A DNA stretch of 64,000 bases from Lytechinus pictus. Lineage: Eukaryota > Echinodermata > Echinoidea > Temnopleuroida > Toxopneustidae. Below, in pieces: positions 1-13,700 of this stretch. The notes beneath the pieces are model-generated. The model was not told where the DNA came from. It saw only the letters and a program-made list of their open reading frames with translations, and made no database searches. Position numbers and translations under genes: made by a program. Numbering within the stretch: position 1 is the stretch's first letter; every line of letters begins with the position of its first letter. The DNA is taken from NCBI RefSeq assembly GCF_037042905.1, contig NC_087245.1:26412501-26476500 (forward strand), read 5' to 3'.

Positions 1-980
1 GAACAAGTACATGTAGGGCATACTGGTAGGCATACAGAGCTATTAATAGATGTATCTTAAAGGGGAATTTCACCCTGAAGAATAATTTGTTTATAAAAAT
101 ACCAGAAAAAATAATATAAAAAATGTTTGGGAAGCCTTGAGGAAAAGCCATCAAAGATTAAGAAAGTTATTAGAATTTGAAGTTTTTGATGTTTGACATC
201 ATATATAGGAGCAGCTGCCACATGTGTCATGTAATACTGAATGCTTAAATTTCAAATTTTTAATGGTTCATGATGACTGAATTATTTTTTCTTTCAGGAG
301 CGGGGTCAAATTATTTGTTTGTTGATGCAAAGGCGTGATCAAAACCATTATCAATATTTCGAGAAAATGACATTCCATTGAATTTTCTAACACACAATAT
401 ATTGGGAAGCTGCTTGCATACATGTATGGCTTCACAAATAGAAAAAGATGATAAAATTCTATTTCTAATAACTTTTTTAATTATAGATGGATTTTCTTCA
501 AACCTTCACCAATATATTTTTTCTGCTATTTTTACAATAATCTTTTGTCAGGATGAACTTACCTTTTAAATGGCTGTCATCATGGCTGCCATTTTAAGCT
601 CAAGTTAAAATTCGCCCGTATTGGGTGACGGAGATGGGGTTTCATGAATCTAGAGAGGACTACAGTATGTATATAAACCAGGCTAAAATCATTAAAAAAG
701 GATTAAACAAACTAGTGTTAATGGGACCTGCATCGCAGGGAAAAATTGCACCTTGTCTTGGAGTGATTTTGTCTCCCCGCCCCCAAATGCTGAAAAGAGC
801 CCTAAAAAGTATGTTAGTGCCCCAGAAAATCCCCATTCACTGTGATATTAAAGCTGATTCAATGTTGCAGATTTAGTCTCTGGGTTGTGAAAAATAGCTC
901 CCCCCCCAAAAAAAAAAAAAAATAATAATAATTGATAAATTTTTGCCTGCTGCACAGGGGTAGTACATATATGTCATCTT
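1..980. other. No gene recognised
   Basis: AT-rich sequence with stops in all frames beyond short stretches. I searched it for the UBA-like N-terminal exon expected upstream of the SPATS2-family gene and did not find it, so that exon probably lies left of the window. An A-rich run lies near 907-930. Confidence 0.5.
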
Positions 981-1290
981 CTATCCTGGTATCATTTGCC
1001 AGTGGAAGAATGTTGCTAATATTAAATCCTCACCAGGGGCAGAGTCAAGGCCACCATAGACCCGTTCTGCTGCACGTTTTTTCAATGACCATTCCCTGGT
1101 GAACCCAAACACTTCCTGTCTGCCTCTGCTCCACATATTGAATGAATTTGGGGAGGTCATGAACTTGAAACATATCGTTGACCTTTGCAAGCCCTTTCAG
1201 GTCCATCCTTGTTGATATCATCCAGACCACACATGTTCTTCCATCCTGTTTGAATGAAATGGACAGAATCCTGAGCAGACGCAGGATTTT
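981..1290 (-). pseudogene. Frameshifted coding-like fragment, unidentified
   Basis: On the minus strand a coding-looking stretch runs from about 1290 down to 1117, with residues such as ISFKQDGRTCVVWMISTR and LPKFIQYVEQRQ. The open frame then switches to another minus frame that continues with REWSLKKRAAERVYGG and ends near 981. The composition (charged, aromatic, few simple repeats) differs from the surrounding noncoding DNA. The two frames join naturally around 1110-1120, which suggests one ancestral peptide broken by a small indel. I do not recognise the family. It could be a retrocopy or mobile-element remnant. Confidence 0.3.
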
Positions 1291-1500
1291 GGGGAGTTGG
1301 TAAGGGACCAAGGGCGGACACCTATCCCCTTTTTCTTGAACTCTGATGTGTTGGATTATGACTGACTCTAACCGAATTATTGCAAGTAATATAGCTAATT
1401 TTGACATCTAAAAAATGAAAATCCCCAAGAGAAAAGTACAAATATAATAGTAATAGATTCAAGAAAAGTTAAGAGTAGGAAGCATTGAATAGACGAGTCT

Positions 1501-1905
1501 TTAAAGGTAACTTTTAAATGTGTCAATGGAAGTGCATTCATGGATTACCAGGGGAAGATCATTCCAGAGAACAGTGCCAGCTGTGAGCAAAAGCCTGAAC
1601 CCCCCATGTCTAACAGATTTGGGAATAACTAGGGAACCAGAGTTGGATGAATGTAGGGACCTGACAGGAGTGTATTTGTTGATTAGATTAATATTGTACT
1701 GTGGAGCAGAGCCGTTAATTGCATGGAATACAAGGAGAAGGATTTTGAAGATGATGCGATCGTTAACCTTTAACCAATGAAGAGATTTCAGAATGGGTGT
1801 GATATGAACATGTTTTTTTGATAGGGTGACCAAACGTGCTGCAGCGTTCTGGAGCTTTTGGAGTTTAGACAACTGGGTGTTGGGTAAATTGTAAAGCTCA
1901 ATTGT
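1501..1905 (-). mobile_element. LINE reverse-transcriptase C-terminal fragment
   Basis: The minus strand encodes about 130 residues typical of the region after the reverse-transcriptase core of CR1/Jockey-group non-LTR retrotransposons. Visible motifs are LSKLQKLQNAAARLV, then ILKSLHWLKVNDRIIFKI, then TAGTVLWNDLP and a final IDTFKSYL followed by a stop. The catalytic YADD box and the endonuclease are absent. This is a 5'-truncated, dead copy. The family assignment rests on the recognisable motif order; the exact clade is not determined. Confidence 0.75.
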
Positions 1906-2029
1906 AAAGGTCAAAATATACCCAAGCCAACTCTTTATCACTGCCAAAATAACCACATCTTTGCCTCCCCCAAAGTTGAGGCCATCTAAAGTGTTTTTAC
2001 AAAAGACCGAAACGGTCTATAATGAGATG

Positions 2030-3310
2030 GGGTACAGGTACATACTGAACATGTATATATGACGGAAATGTACTTTTCTATCCCCTCTCATGAAGCCCCA
2101 GTGGAAGCTCAGTTTCTTGTAGGCCAGATTATAATGGACATTTCTTCTTTATAATGGAGCGAGATAAAAGATTGCTGAAGGAACCAAGTATTTTCTAACC
2201 ATTTTAGGGGGAATAGGACTAATAAACTTCTTCAAACACTTTAGTGTGCTACTATCCAAGCAAATTAATCCTTGAACCAAGTGACCCAACCCATTGTCAT
2301 TAAAAAGCAAAAAAAAAAGGCATTTTATTGAATAAGAGGTTTCTAGAAAGAGATTGAAATTATAGAATGGTGTGTTTGGGAGATCAAAGAAAGGAAGGAG
2401 ATGCATCAGTGATTTATTATTATTTATACATCATTTTAGAAGAGAGTGTTGTGGAATTCTTAATTGATTTTGGTCGAATTTCATTCTAGATCTCCATGAT
2501 TTTTGCTTACAATTGGCCAATCAGATTCAATGATTTCAGTAACTTATCACATGAGTCAGTGAAAGCAAGGATTTTCAAACAGAATCGTTGTAATATGAGT
2601 AACATGTCACTTTGTGAAGTGCTCCCTAAATACCCTCTGCCCAGATATTATTGCTCACATATTTTCATTGAAAACAACTTCATTGGTCTCGATGTTTTGC
2701 TGAAATTGATTTTTAGTTAAACCTTGCATGTTTACCCCTATAATGACAAACACAAACGTATGGGCTTTCTCTCACTCTCCTGCATGCCCAGGTCCTGTGA
2801 AATGTACTTCTCATGACATCTGGGGTTGTAATTGTAGGAGATACTCCCCAATAATCCATATGAATTGACAAATGGATCCTTCAATACCTGTTTGCAAGGA
2901 AGTGTAAAATGTAAAAACTCACAAAACATCTGTTGAATTGTCAAGAGGAAGACCATAGATTTCAGTCAATATCATATCCCAGGTGTTAACATTTTTGTTT
3001 GTTTATACTGTATGCAGAGCTGTTATCGTGACATATACTGTACATGTATGTAGGCCTACATGTAGTTGTTCAGTCATGGACTATTAGATTAAGTTTCAAG
3101 TTCAACTCAAGCACTTGTTTTCATCTTGAAAAAAATGATACATGAAAATAGTGTTGAAATCCTGATGGTTTTATATGTAGGTCCCAAGACAGTTCGGGGA
3201 TCAATGCATACACACCTATACATTGTTACTGTATCCAGAACTGTAATGTCAAGCTATATGTAGATCTAGATAAGAATCTAGTGTAAATGCCGAAATCCCA
3301 CTGTCACGCT
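2030..3310. other. No gene recognised
   Basis: Only short open frames without recognisable domains. The stretch 3040-3065 holds TACATGTA-type repeats of the kind scattered over the whole window. Confidence 0.5.
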
Positions 3311-3961
3311 TAGCCCCAGGGATGCCACTTTTCCGTATTTATACGGAATTCCGGCTTTTTTCCTGCTATCTGTCTTATTTCCGTATTTCCGACTTTTCCT
3401 GTATTCTGTGTATTAAAATAAACGGAAAGTCCTCCTTTTTTTCCCCCTATCTCTCCCGATTGCGATGCATGTCGATCGACCGAGTGAGAGATATTTCTCC
3501 GAGATATTTGCTTTTATACAGTACATAATTTATAAACGCGCGCACTGCCTACTACGTTCATTGAGTTATGCTTTTATCAAGGCTTTCTGATTAGAATTAT
3601 CGATATCCTGGCCAATCAATGCGAGCGACAACTTCCGAACGCATGCACATATACAAGCGCAAAGCAGCGGCACGAATCGCGGTATAATAGCGACTGGTAA
3701 ATACGTCTGTAAAGATGATGACGTCATCCAAGATGGCAACTTACGATGACCAACGAAGGAATCGAGGATGACTAAGTTTTGATCATCATTTGAAAGGAAT
3801 TAGCGGTAACTGCGGTCTAAGGTACGATGTTTCTGAATTTTATATATTTTCTCGTAAGTTTGGATGTAATTATTTTTTTATAATGTGACATTTTATGTAC
3901 CAAAAACGATCCGAAAATTGGGTTTCCGCCGAATGTTAGATCTAACGTTACTGCTGCATGC

Positions 3962-4024
3962 TGATACGGAACCCAGGGAGCTCCGGCCCGGAAAGCGGGC
4001 CGGAGCTCCTTGGGTTACGTATCA
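3962..4024. repeat. Long GC-rich hairpin
   Basis: A 29-nt arm (3962-3990, beginning TGATACGGAACCCAGGGAGC) is followed by a 5-nt loop (GAAAG) and its reverse complement (3996-4024) with two mismatches. The sequence after it repeats part of the arm (GCTCCCTGGGTTAGCTGATG), so the structure is a hairpin plus a partial third copy. It lies inside the element at 3317-4482. Confidence 0.85.
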
Positions 4025-4055
4025 GCTCCCTGGGTTAGCTGATGCGTTGTCTTTA

Positions 4056-4158
4056 TGTACGGGCCAACAACTCTTCAGTCTATGTATTGGTGAGTGGAGC
4101 CAACGCGGTTCAGCTGAACAACCAAAATAGAGACTGAAGCTTTGGTCTAGCGTTCTAT
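4056..4158 (-). repeat. Dispersed repeat related to the 41.5-42.4 kb tandem pair
   Basis: Read on the minus strand, this segment contains GACCAAAGCTTCAGTCTC and GGTTGTTCAGCTGAAC, followed by GGCTCCACTCACCAATACA. The same word order occurs on the plus strand at about 41520-41605 and 41993-42080. It is therefore a short copy of that repeat family, carried here inside the inverted-repeat element. Confidence 0.6.
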
Positions 4159-4305
4159 ATGAGAAACACACAACTAATTACCGTCAGTTTTTCAAACCTA
4201 ATTGACTTCAAAGTCAACGATCACAACAAGGTAAGAAAAAAGAAGCCACTTGGTCCTCCCCCCTCCCCTAAATTTGAGGTGGGGGCGGACCCCCCCCCCC
4301 CTCCT

Positions 4306-4346
<41 letters not shown>

Positions 4347-4695
4347 GCTTGTCCAATTTTTTACCTGTGACATGTGTCCATCCCAAAATTTAAGGTGGAC
4401 CCCCCTAAATTTTTTTTCTTGGACACTGTCCCGGCCCGCGATAAGTTTCAGTATTTTTGGAGGACACCTAGTGGCATCCCTGTAGCCCATACTTTGAAAA
4501 ATGGAGCATACAAATTTCTGTCATATACAGAAAATTGTGATTACGTTTCTATACAAATCCAAAATAAAAACATGTTCACAGTGGTCATACTAATAATTTT
4601 CATAATCATTCTTATTTTTTTAACTAACACATATTAATCCTTAATTCTGACTTATCTCTACTTTCCACTTCTTATTCTTTTCTCTTTTCTTATAG

Positions 4696-4789
4696 TCTGC
4701 AAATAAGAGGAACAAGAAAAAGAAACGAGGACCAGACACACAACATGAGAAAACGAACGGTGGTGATGCTGGTGCATCTAACAACCAAG
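4696..4789 (+). CDS. spats2: spats2 exon (lysine-rich linker)
   Basis: Follows a TTATAG acceptor and ends at a GTATGT donor. It encodes SANKRNKKKKRGPDTQHEKT and a short Gly/Asn-rich tail, ending one base into a codon. The basic run corresponds to the segment that follows the UBA-like domain in SPATS2 proteins. This is the first exon visible in the window. Confidence 0.8.
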
Positions 4790-7700
4790 GTATGTATATA
4801 TTCACACCCGTTTTTTTTTCATTAAAGATTCTATGATTATGATCTTCAATGAACATTATTGTGATAAACCATCATGTAAAGTTCTATTTTGGAATTTAGA
4901 TACTGTTCTGTAAGTTTGGGGATATTTGTGTCACCCTGTACTGCAAACGGCTAGATAAGGTTTCTAGTTTTCAAATTAGCACACTATTTCTGATCTGGCA
5001 AATTATCCCGATCTGAACAATCTCGAGACGCAATTATCGCGCTAGTTCGTAGGATTAATCTCGAGATTGCAATCCCAAGTCTACTTGGGATTATTTGCAA
5101 AATAGCGCGCTATTTAAAAATTATCCCGCTAATTCGCAGGTGCAGACGCACTCGGGATTATTTATGCACGGCGTCAGACCATAATGCTCTGATGCCTCGC
5201 AGGAATCGCTCTTCTTGCGATGGTGGAGACGGGGTTAGATAGATACTGTAGATAGATAGGAAGTTCTCAGAATTGCAAAATGGGCTATTATCGATGGGTT
5301 TTCAAGAGAGGTTGCCACTAAACAAGGCTTGATTTGTTTTCTTCCAAAATCTGAGAATTTCTGGATTAATTTTGGATAATGACATTTCCTAGAGTCATCT
5401 CCATCAATGAATATCATAGTGGGGTTTGATAGAGATTCATTAATTTGAATATTGTACTACGTGTACATGTGCGCTGTCTGATGTCCATATCCTATTTGAT
5501 CACAACAACAATGATGAAGAAGTGCAAGAATATTGATAAGCATTTCTTGATATTTATTTATTTCACTGATTCTGGGTATTAGCCAGTATCTTTTATTTAT
5601 TTTTAAATGTTAAAAGTATGTTTATTATACAATGAACAGAGTAAAGAGTACAGCACTTGGGTCAAAAGGTTTCATAAAATGAGGTGTTTTCTAGACTGTC
5701 TACATGTGTGACCCTTCTTTAATTATCCATGCAAAAAGGAAAATGCATTCCACATCCCTGTCAGAATATTGTTATGTGCTGTCATGAAAATGTAAATTAT
5801 ACAAAATTAATTATTTCCAAGACATTAGTGGATTTGATTCATTGATAATTCAATTTAGTGATCTTTTGATCAAATATTAAAATTGATTCAGTGCCTGTCA
5901 AAATTAATTATTTGAAATGCCAAAACAAACTTGCTATCAACAAAGTAATAAAACCAATTGAGAAAAGTCCTAAAAAAGTCACTGTCATTCAATGGGAATT
6001 CTGGTCCAATCAAATGGTTCATTGGCCCCTTCAGATGATTGCTTCACACATAAAAGCAAGATAAATAACATTAAAGGACAAGTCCACCCCAACAAAAAGT
6101 TGATTTAAGAAAAATGAGAAAAATCCAACGAGCATAACACTGAAAATTTCATCAAAATCGGATGTAAAATAAGAAAGTAATGACATTTTAAAGTTTCGCT
6201 TAATTTCACATAATAGTTATATGCACATCCTGGTCCTTATGCAAATGAGGGAACTGATGACATCACTCACTCACTTTTTCTTTTGTATTTTATTATTTGA
6301 AATATGAAATATTCAAATTTTCTCTTCATTGTCCTGTGAAACAAAGTTTTATTTCAAACTGAACATGTGGAGTTACCATTGCTTAACATTATATGGTTCA
6401 GTCAAGTTGGTCCTTATAGCCAAATCTGTAAAAATTGAAATATTATATAATTCAAACAATAAAAAACAAAAGAAATAGTGGGTGAGGGACATCATCGATT
6501 CTTTCATATGCATGTGGGTAAATTGTGCATATAACTATTTTGTGAAAATAAGCGAAATTGCAAAATGTCATAATTTTCTTATTTTACATCCGATTTTGAT
6601 GAAATTTTCAGCATTATGCTTGTCTGATTTTTCTCTATTGATTCAAAACAACTTTATTCTGAGATGGACTTGACCTTTAAGTATGATATTACCGACATCC
6701 TGGCAGACAGGCAAATCTCGATACTCAGCTCATGTGTTTTGTCTTCAACTATATCACATATTTTGATATCATAAAATTGTCACCAAATAAAATAAGATAT
6801 ATATTATGAAAAGGAAGAAGTGGGGAATTCAGTTTTCACCTTTAAACAAAAGTCAGATGAGCTGATACTTCTAGAATGTAGATTTTGTATGTGATGGTAA
6901 ATTGTAAAGGTGCAGAATCATGATTGCGTTTTATAGTCAAAAGAGAATATAAACGTCTTTCAAATCACAAACATGAAACATGGAAAATGGGGCTTTTGGA
7001 AAGACGTTTCTGTAGAATCACGAACGAAAAAGGTCGTATAAACGCAATTGTGATTTGAATCATGATTCTATGACGTCACTGTGTCAGGCTACTTTCGATT
7101 TGACTATTGCCAAGCTCAAGGCACGCGCTATGCTCATTGTATGTACATAATGTGCTATGCATGCATTTCTTGTCACATGCATTTTATAACTTCAAGTTCT
7201 GTGTTGGTCATCGCCTCGTCCACTGCTTATCGTTAATTTTTGTCATGTCTTCAAATTCAAGCTGTAGTAATGAACTGAACAGACAATGATCACAGTATTT
7301 GTTGAGTAAACAGTGTCAATATTAAATTGAATCTACGTTGAAATTCACTTCAGAACACCATTTTCGCTTAACAAAATTAGGTATAATAAACTGAATTCTG
7401 GAAGCAAAAGATTGATCTTTCGAGAGCCGAAACGCGTGCAGAAAAGTTTACCTTCCTCTGTCAAACTGTGCACTGTGATGTGCACTGGATCGGCCCGAAT
7501 CCGAAGAGAAACAGCATTAGAAAGAAGGTCGTCTAAACGCTGATTCTGTGGTATTGTGATTCATGGTTGTGTTTTGAATCATGATTCTGGCTTGATGGCG
7601 CATAAACGCAGCCTAAATCAGATAATGAACCATGTTTCATAACTTGTTCCATGGTATTTGACTAGCTGAGAGCAACCTTGTACATGTAGAAACTTGCTGT

Positions 7701-10700
7701 AAATCAAGATTTATGGAAAAGGGTTCTGATTGTAATTTTAGACCCTTTTCACACTAATTTTCCTGTACTGATCCACGCTGGACAAGAACCAGTCCAGAGG
7801 CATTTTTATCGTTCACAGTCACTGTGTCAGTGATCTAGATTGCTCTTGTTCCTGTGGTACCACTTTATTGTGTTGAACATGGTGGTGGTACATGTAGATT
7901 CACTCGTAGTTTGAAACCATACATACATGTATTCCTCCCTTCAATGAATACTTACAAATGTCATCATTGTTAATATCACTTCCGGGAACTTGTTCCGGTT
8001 ACAGTCATCCCTGGATCAGTTTGAAACAAAGTAACCCTGAGACCACATCTGAGGCTGTCTTCTTGATTGGTCAAGAGGATCACTTATGATCTATTCCTGA
8101 GGTCTGTTGCAAAAACATTTGCAATCAAACCCAACGTCACTCTCAACGGATCAAATATTAGCATTTGGGACTTGCACTTGAAACTTAGGGTTGCGCTTTA
8201 TTGCCATTTTTTTATGTAACGGGCCACAGGACTGCTTTGAGTGTTCACAGAAGCACTAGACCTGGGGAGTGTTTCATCAACATTTTTATCCGACTAGTTG
8301 TCAGATCTGACAACTTTCCTTGATTCTGATTGGCTGAGAGGTACTGTTACTATCGTGATTGTCGGATAAAACAGGACTTGTCGGATAAAATCCTTTCATG
8401 AAACGCTTCCCTGCCCCCACTGGATTGGTCATGTGTGAATCTGTCCATGGAATCGGACTGAGTGGGGTAATACTCTACGTTTGTGAGCAAGGTCTAGTTA
8501 GTATTTTCTGGTCAAGTTTGTGTTTCCTGTAATTTCTACTATGTCTATGTTTAGTCTCGACTGGCTGGGAATTTCCTCCTGACACAGAAATTTGACAAGC
8601 TGTCAAGCAGAATCAGAACTTTGAATCAAAGCAATAACTTGGGCCTATTTATTTATGCATAGTCTAGTGCAGTATACAGAGTTGACAGAAGTTTGAAATA
8701 GGTGTTATACATACTACAACTTGTACCAGTCACTCACATTAACATTTTGGCGGGGGGGGGGGGGGGGGGTGTTGCTTGCAAATATTCTGTTGTAATTTTA
8801 CAACTGATAGATCAATGTTAGCTGTAGCAAATCAGATTACACTCCTTGGTTCAAGGAGCAGATTAGCAATCAATCACGAATTTGCAATTAATTGCAAGAC
8901 ATAGGATTGATTTAATAAGGACCAAAAATAGACTTGCAATTAATCGCAAGTTTCTGGCAACACCCCATAGGTCTCGTAAAACTAAAACTATATGAACATA
9001 CACACGTATATGTTTTGCCTCATTGTTTTTTTTTTGTTATGATTAAAAAGAATGAAGAAAAAATAAACATATAACAGTGACACCTTGTATACAGACCTAT
9101 ATCAACTTTCTTGAGAAAACCTATTTTCAGTCATCATGACCCCATGAAAGAAAAATGAGGATTTATTTTGTGATGATTTTATATGTACATGTACATAATT
9201 TAATGTATATTTGAGATCCAAATTGGTACTATACATTGTATGGGATTATCCTTTTTTCAATTAAAATAATATTTTACATACTGCACACATTTTCAATAAA
9301 TTCCTGTAAGTCATTCTGCCCCCCTCCCCCAACATGAAGCCTATTCATTGATAATGCCCATCATTCATGGCTTAGGGTTGTCTTTTAATTAATTGCATGG
9401 ATCATATTCATTATGTGCAATCAACCATATGATTAATCACTAAGCTTTGAATAATATAGGCCCTACTGTGCACTATTCTTTGTGAAAAAAAAATACATGT
9501 ATCTCGGCGTACTTGATTTTAAGGCCATTTTGGCCTGGGACCTGTCGCGGAAAGAGCGCATATATGTAAGCAATTGTAATTTAATTTTATCTTATCAGAA
9601 GCATATATATGCAAGTAAAACAACTCTTTGGGCTGGTTCATTCATTGCCATCCATGGTGCTCGTAGTTACAGGTATATACATGTACATGTAGGTCCATGA
9701 ACTATTGGATGGTGAGGAGATTATGAGTTGGCCATTCATGAAACTAGTGGCACATGATTACTCTGGAATGGTAATTAGAATGACAGACAGCTCCCAGTGG
9801 AATGGAAGTGTCATCAATGGGAGTGCATGATTACATGTAGGAACCAACACCTAAAACGCCTTGAATTTGAATTTACCTTATCATGGACCGTCTCTAAAAA
9901 TAAGTTTCGACCATCGGGGGAAAAATGGCTGGGATCACAGCCAACTTTGCATTCCTGTTTATTTCACTGAAACAGGAAAACAATTATGTTATAAAAAAGA
10001 GAAACAGAACTTGTTAAAATATTTCAGTTTATGTGAGAAGAGAGGAGTAGAAAATGCCCGTATCTTTGAAAATTGATGTCAGTTTGATTTTAAAATTCAT
10101 AACATTTATTATCACTGTTCTTATTTTCAAATATGCCAATTTCTTCAAATTCAGAGTAGGCCTATAGTGAATTATGAATGCCACAACTGATTATTTTGAA
10201 CTAGAAGTTATTTGAAATAAACTCAAATTGAAAATTTCATTTTGCTGTCCTTGTCATTGATCATTATTTGCTATTGTATATCATATTATGTAGGCCTACA
10301 TATTATGCATTTGTGTGCCAGTGCATACTTGTTTATACTTGTATATCTTGGCCACTAACTACTTCCGACTCTATTAAAAAGGTGATACTGTACATATGTT
10401 GTGTATTCATGAAGCTTTGTGTAAAACCCCCTTTTTTATAAAATAGCTAAAAAGAGTGATGAGTAGACAGGAAAACATGTACTTTGAATATCCTTCCGGT
10501 TTGTCCGGTTGAGGACTTTTTGAATTAAAGGAAATAGTTTGAGTGCTGTGTAAATTGCTTTTTATTCCCCTTTTCTTTGTTTTCTAATGAGTTGTTAAAT
10601 GACCATGACAAAAAATATACTTCATGACTTTGTGGATGTTCCAATGGTTTTGGCCTTTCAAGTTCAAGCCACCCCCAATAATATTGGGCATAAAATTGAT

Positions 10701-13700
10701 AAGAAGAGAAAATCAAACAGTGCAACATTTTATTTAAAATAAAATATACATATTTGTAGATGTAAAAGTGCATACTGTACATGTAGGATATGGCATTTCA
10801 AACTTTTACTCAATTTCACAAAACGGTATAAGTACATGTATGATGTATACATCATAACGCATAGCAAGATTGATGTGACTGTGATGGAGATGACAATGTC
10901 ATACAGAATTGTAATTAACTCCAATTAATAGTGGTATTTAACTTGTTTACAAAGAAATCAAGCCATATTTTCCTTTGAAGAAGAAATCAAAATTTATCCT
11001 AACAAATACAAAAGCTATAGTGAGTATGTGACATCAGCTCCCTTATGTTTTGCATGTAATTTTTGGGGGAGTGAAATTCAGGAAAACTTGAAAATATAAC
11101 ATTTTTTTTTATTGAAATTTTCAGCAATGTGCTTGTTTTTAATATTGAAATCCACTTTTTTGTTGACGAAGACTAATAAGGAGTTGTTTTCGTGATGCAT
11201 GATATAATCCTTATAAACAAACTTGTTCTTGGCACAACTCCCGATTCACCCTTGAGATCATGCTTACCAAAGTATGTTAGCAAAAATGGTCAACAAAGTT
11301 TGGAAGTTGAATCGTGCTGAAAATCACATCAATGACACAGAATGAGAGATAGAATGCAAAGGATATCAAATTACAGCTCCTCAATGACGAATTTCAAACT
11401 CAAAATAGTTCATGATCCACGGGTGATGTTCATGGTCATTAGAAACTCATTCAAAACAATACATGTATTTCATAAAGTTGTGGTTTGTTTGAGGATGTTT
11501 TTTCTACCAAGTTCTGAAGAAATTGCAGATACTTTCATGAAGAGAGAGGAAAAATAGTAATAACTGCATCCATGTTTATCATGACTACATACATGTAAAG
11601 GTCTCAATTTATAGTTGATCTCAAATTGTGTTCTTAAGACATGATTTTATATCAATCTCAATTTGAGTTTGATTTGAATCTGTTGCTGTTGGCAACTAGT
11701 ACACGTACGATGAGGGGCCCCAGCTACAAGTGTATTATCAGAAGGAAAATACCCATTTGAGCCTTATGCCTACAGTAAAATGATAAAAATTGAAAGTAGA
11801 CCACTAAAAGCCTATTTGCTTTAAACTAAATCATTTAAGTCTGCATACTATCTAAACTATTTCAAAGTTTGTCTTGTCTAATTTCAAATTTCCAAATGTT
11901 TTGCAGGAAGTGCCAGCTCTTCAAATCAGCCATCCACCGCCCACTCTGCCCCACCCACCAGGCCGTATATCAAGCAGCGACCTCCCTCGTCCCAGCAGCC
12001 GCAGCAGCCTAGACAGTATCAACAATCCAACAGACGAGACAGAGACAGGGATGGAGACCACAATCGAGGTCGCCCCCACCCCAGGGGGCACCCCACAGAT
12101 TGGAGGGGCGGGGACGGTACCAGGCCGGGCAGACAGCAACCTACCAATGCAGCTTCTAACCATTCATCAGCAGAATCAGGTATTGTAGAATATTTCAATT
12201 TTATTCTCTAGTTTTCGGATGTTTGTTTATATATTTATGGCTGGTGATTTGTTCACGATTATAGTATCCAATATCTGCTCAACTCAGTAACTAAGATTTT
12301 ACATTTTATTTCATTATAATAAAAATACCATAATTTTCACCATCACATCCTCCATCATCAAATCTTTGTAATTATAATTATTTACATCATTTAGAATTTT
12401 CCTGGATGTAACAATGCAAGTGATTTAAAAACTTTTTGTAGTTTCCACCAGTTGTATCTACCCAATGCTTTCTGTTTGATATCAACTAAAAGATATCAAC
12501 TTCTTGACACTAACCACAGCCACAATTCTATCTTTCACCAGGTAAACAACGCCCTGAAAAGGGTCACCACTCTCACCAACCCTCGCCATTAGAAGACATG
12601 GCTGAGAGGTTATTACCGGCTGAGAGCAGTGACAAGACCCATCATATAGACAGTGAACTACATTACCAAGATGCTGCCAAAGCAAAGAAATTAGGTAAGT
12701 ACACAAAGGAATTGGATGGTATTCTATCGAGAGGTTTTAACTTCATTGTTGGGTTTCATCTTACTAAGTGTTTATTCATTTTTTTAAGAGCATAAGAAAT
12801 TATGAAGGAAACATCTACTGTATGACAATTATCACAGGGTGTCATCTTACTGAGTGTTTATTTATTCTTTAAGAGAGTATAATAAATTATGAATGAATCA
12901 TCTACATGTACTGTATCACACTTATCACTGTATTGATGACAAAAGTAGCTGATAAAATATGCAATTCCTCATTGTAACCTTCACATTGCTGGTGTATACA
13001 AAAGAATATCCCTGAAATAAGTATGTGAATATCCAGCTGACACCTGTTCTTTAGTTTTGCACGTAATAGCGATGAAGGGGTGTTAGGGGTATATTCAAAA
13101 GACAAGAACAAAAAGAAGTTGTTTATATGCCTACTTCCATAGTTATAGTCGTAATTGTCTTGAACAACAGTAATTCATGAATTCAAACCAAATGAAGTAA
13201 AACAGAGATCCACTGCACTCGACCCTGGTAGGGACAGTGATTTTCCGTTTCAAAAAAATTGCCTTTTCCGTTTCAGAAAATCTCAAATTCCGTTTCAGCA
13301 TGTCAGAAAACGGAAATTCTGTTTCCCCATAGACTTTGTACACACGGAAAAGTGACAATTCCGTTTACACATTGAATAGCAAAATTTATATCTGCTACTG
13401 TACCAACAACACAATAGAATCCGTTCGAATCGGATCTATGCGGGTGCATAAAATATTTTTACGAACCCATTTAGCATGCATACATCCTTACCTTTCACAT
13501 TATTTCACGGTGAAATGATATTTCCTCGATAATTTTGGGGGTTTTTAGACATCGTTATCATCAGTCAACGGCTTTTGCCAATCCGCCATCTTGGATTTTA
13601 AGACCACGATATCGTGCTGTTACATCTTCAAACGTAGAGGGCAGCAACACACGACCGTGTAGTTGAACGATATGTGTGCATGTACTATGTGAAGCCCAAC

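Larger units (their letters stand above)
3317..4482. mobile_element. Nonautonomous DNA element with CAGGGATGCCACT ends
   Basis: The left end reads CAGGGATGCCACT and the right end is its reverse complement (AGTGGCATCCCTG). The element is 1166 bp long. The hexamer TAGCCC occurs immediately outside both ends (3311-3316 and 4483-4488), as expected of a target-site duplication. No transposase reading frame is seen inside. The interior holds repeated TTTCCGTATTT motifs near the left end, a strong hairpin at 3962-4024 and a C-rich plus T-rich tract at 4255-4345 that looks like a secondary insertion. Termini of this kind are usual in hAT-like elements, but the 6-bp duplication leaves the superfamily open. 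Confidence 0.65.
4790..11906 (+). other. spats2 intron, 7.1 kb
   Basis: No exon is recognised. It contains a GCGC/ATTATCCC-rich stretch at 4960-5240 that looks like a dispersed repeat, inverted-repeat elements at 6071-6680 and 8265-8412, and an 18-G run at 8752-8769. The rest is AT-rich sequence with TACATGTA motifs. Removing it keeps the frame (one base before, two after). Confidence 0.7.

Noticed and set aside
4159-4490. Open frames rich in Phe or Lys across a T run
   Set aside because: Simple-sequence artefact inside a mobile element.
11874-12188. Longest plus-strand open frame over the second visible spats2 exon
   Set aside because: Splice phase from both neighbours requires a different frame, which is also open and has the basic/Gln-rich character of the family.
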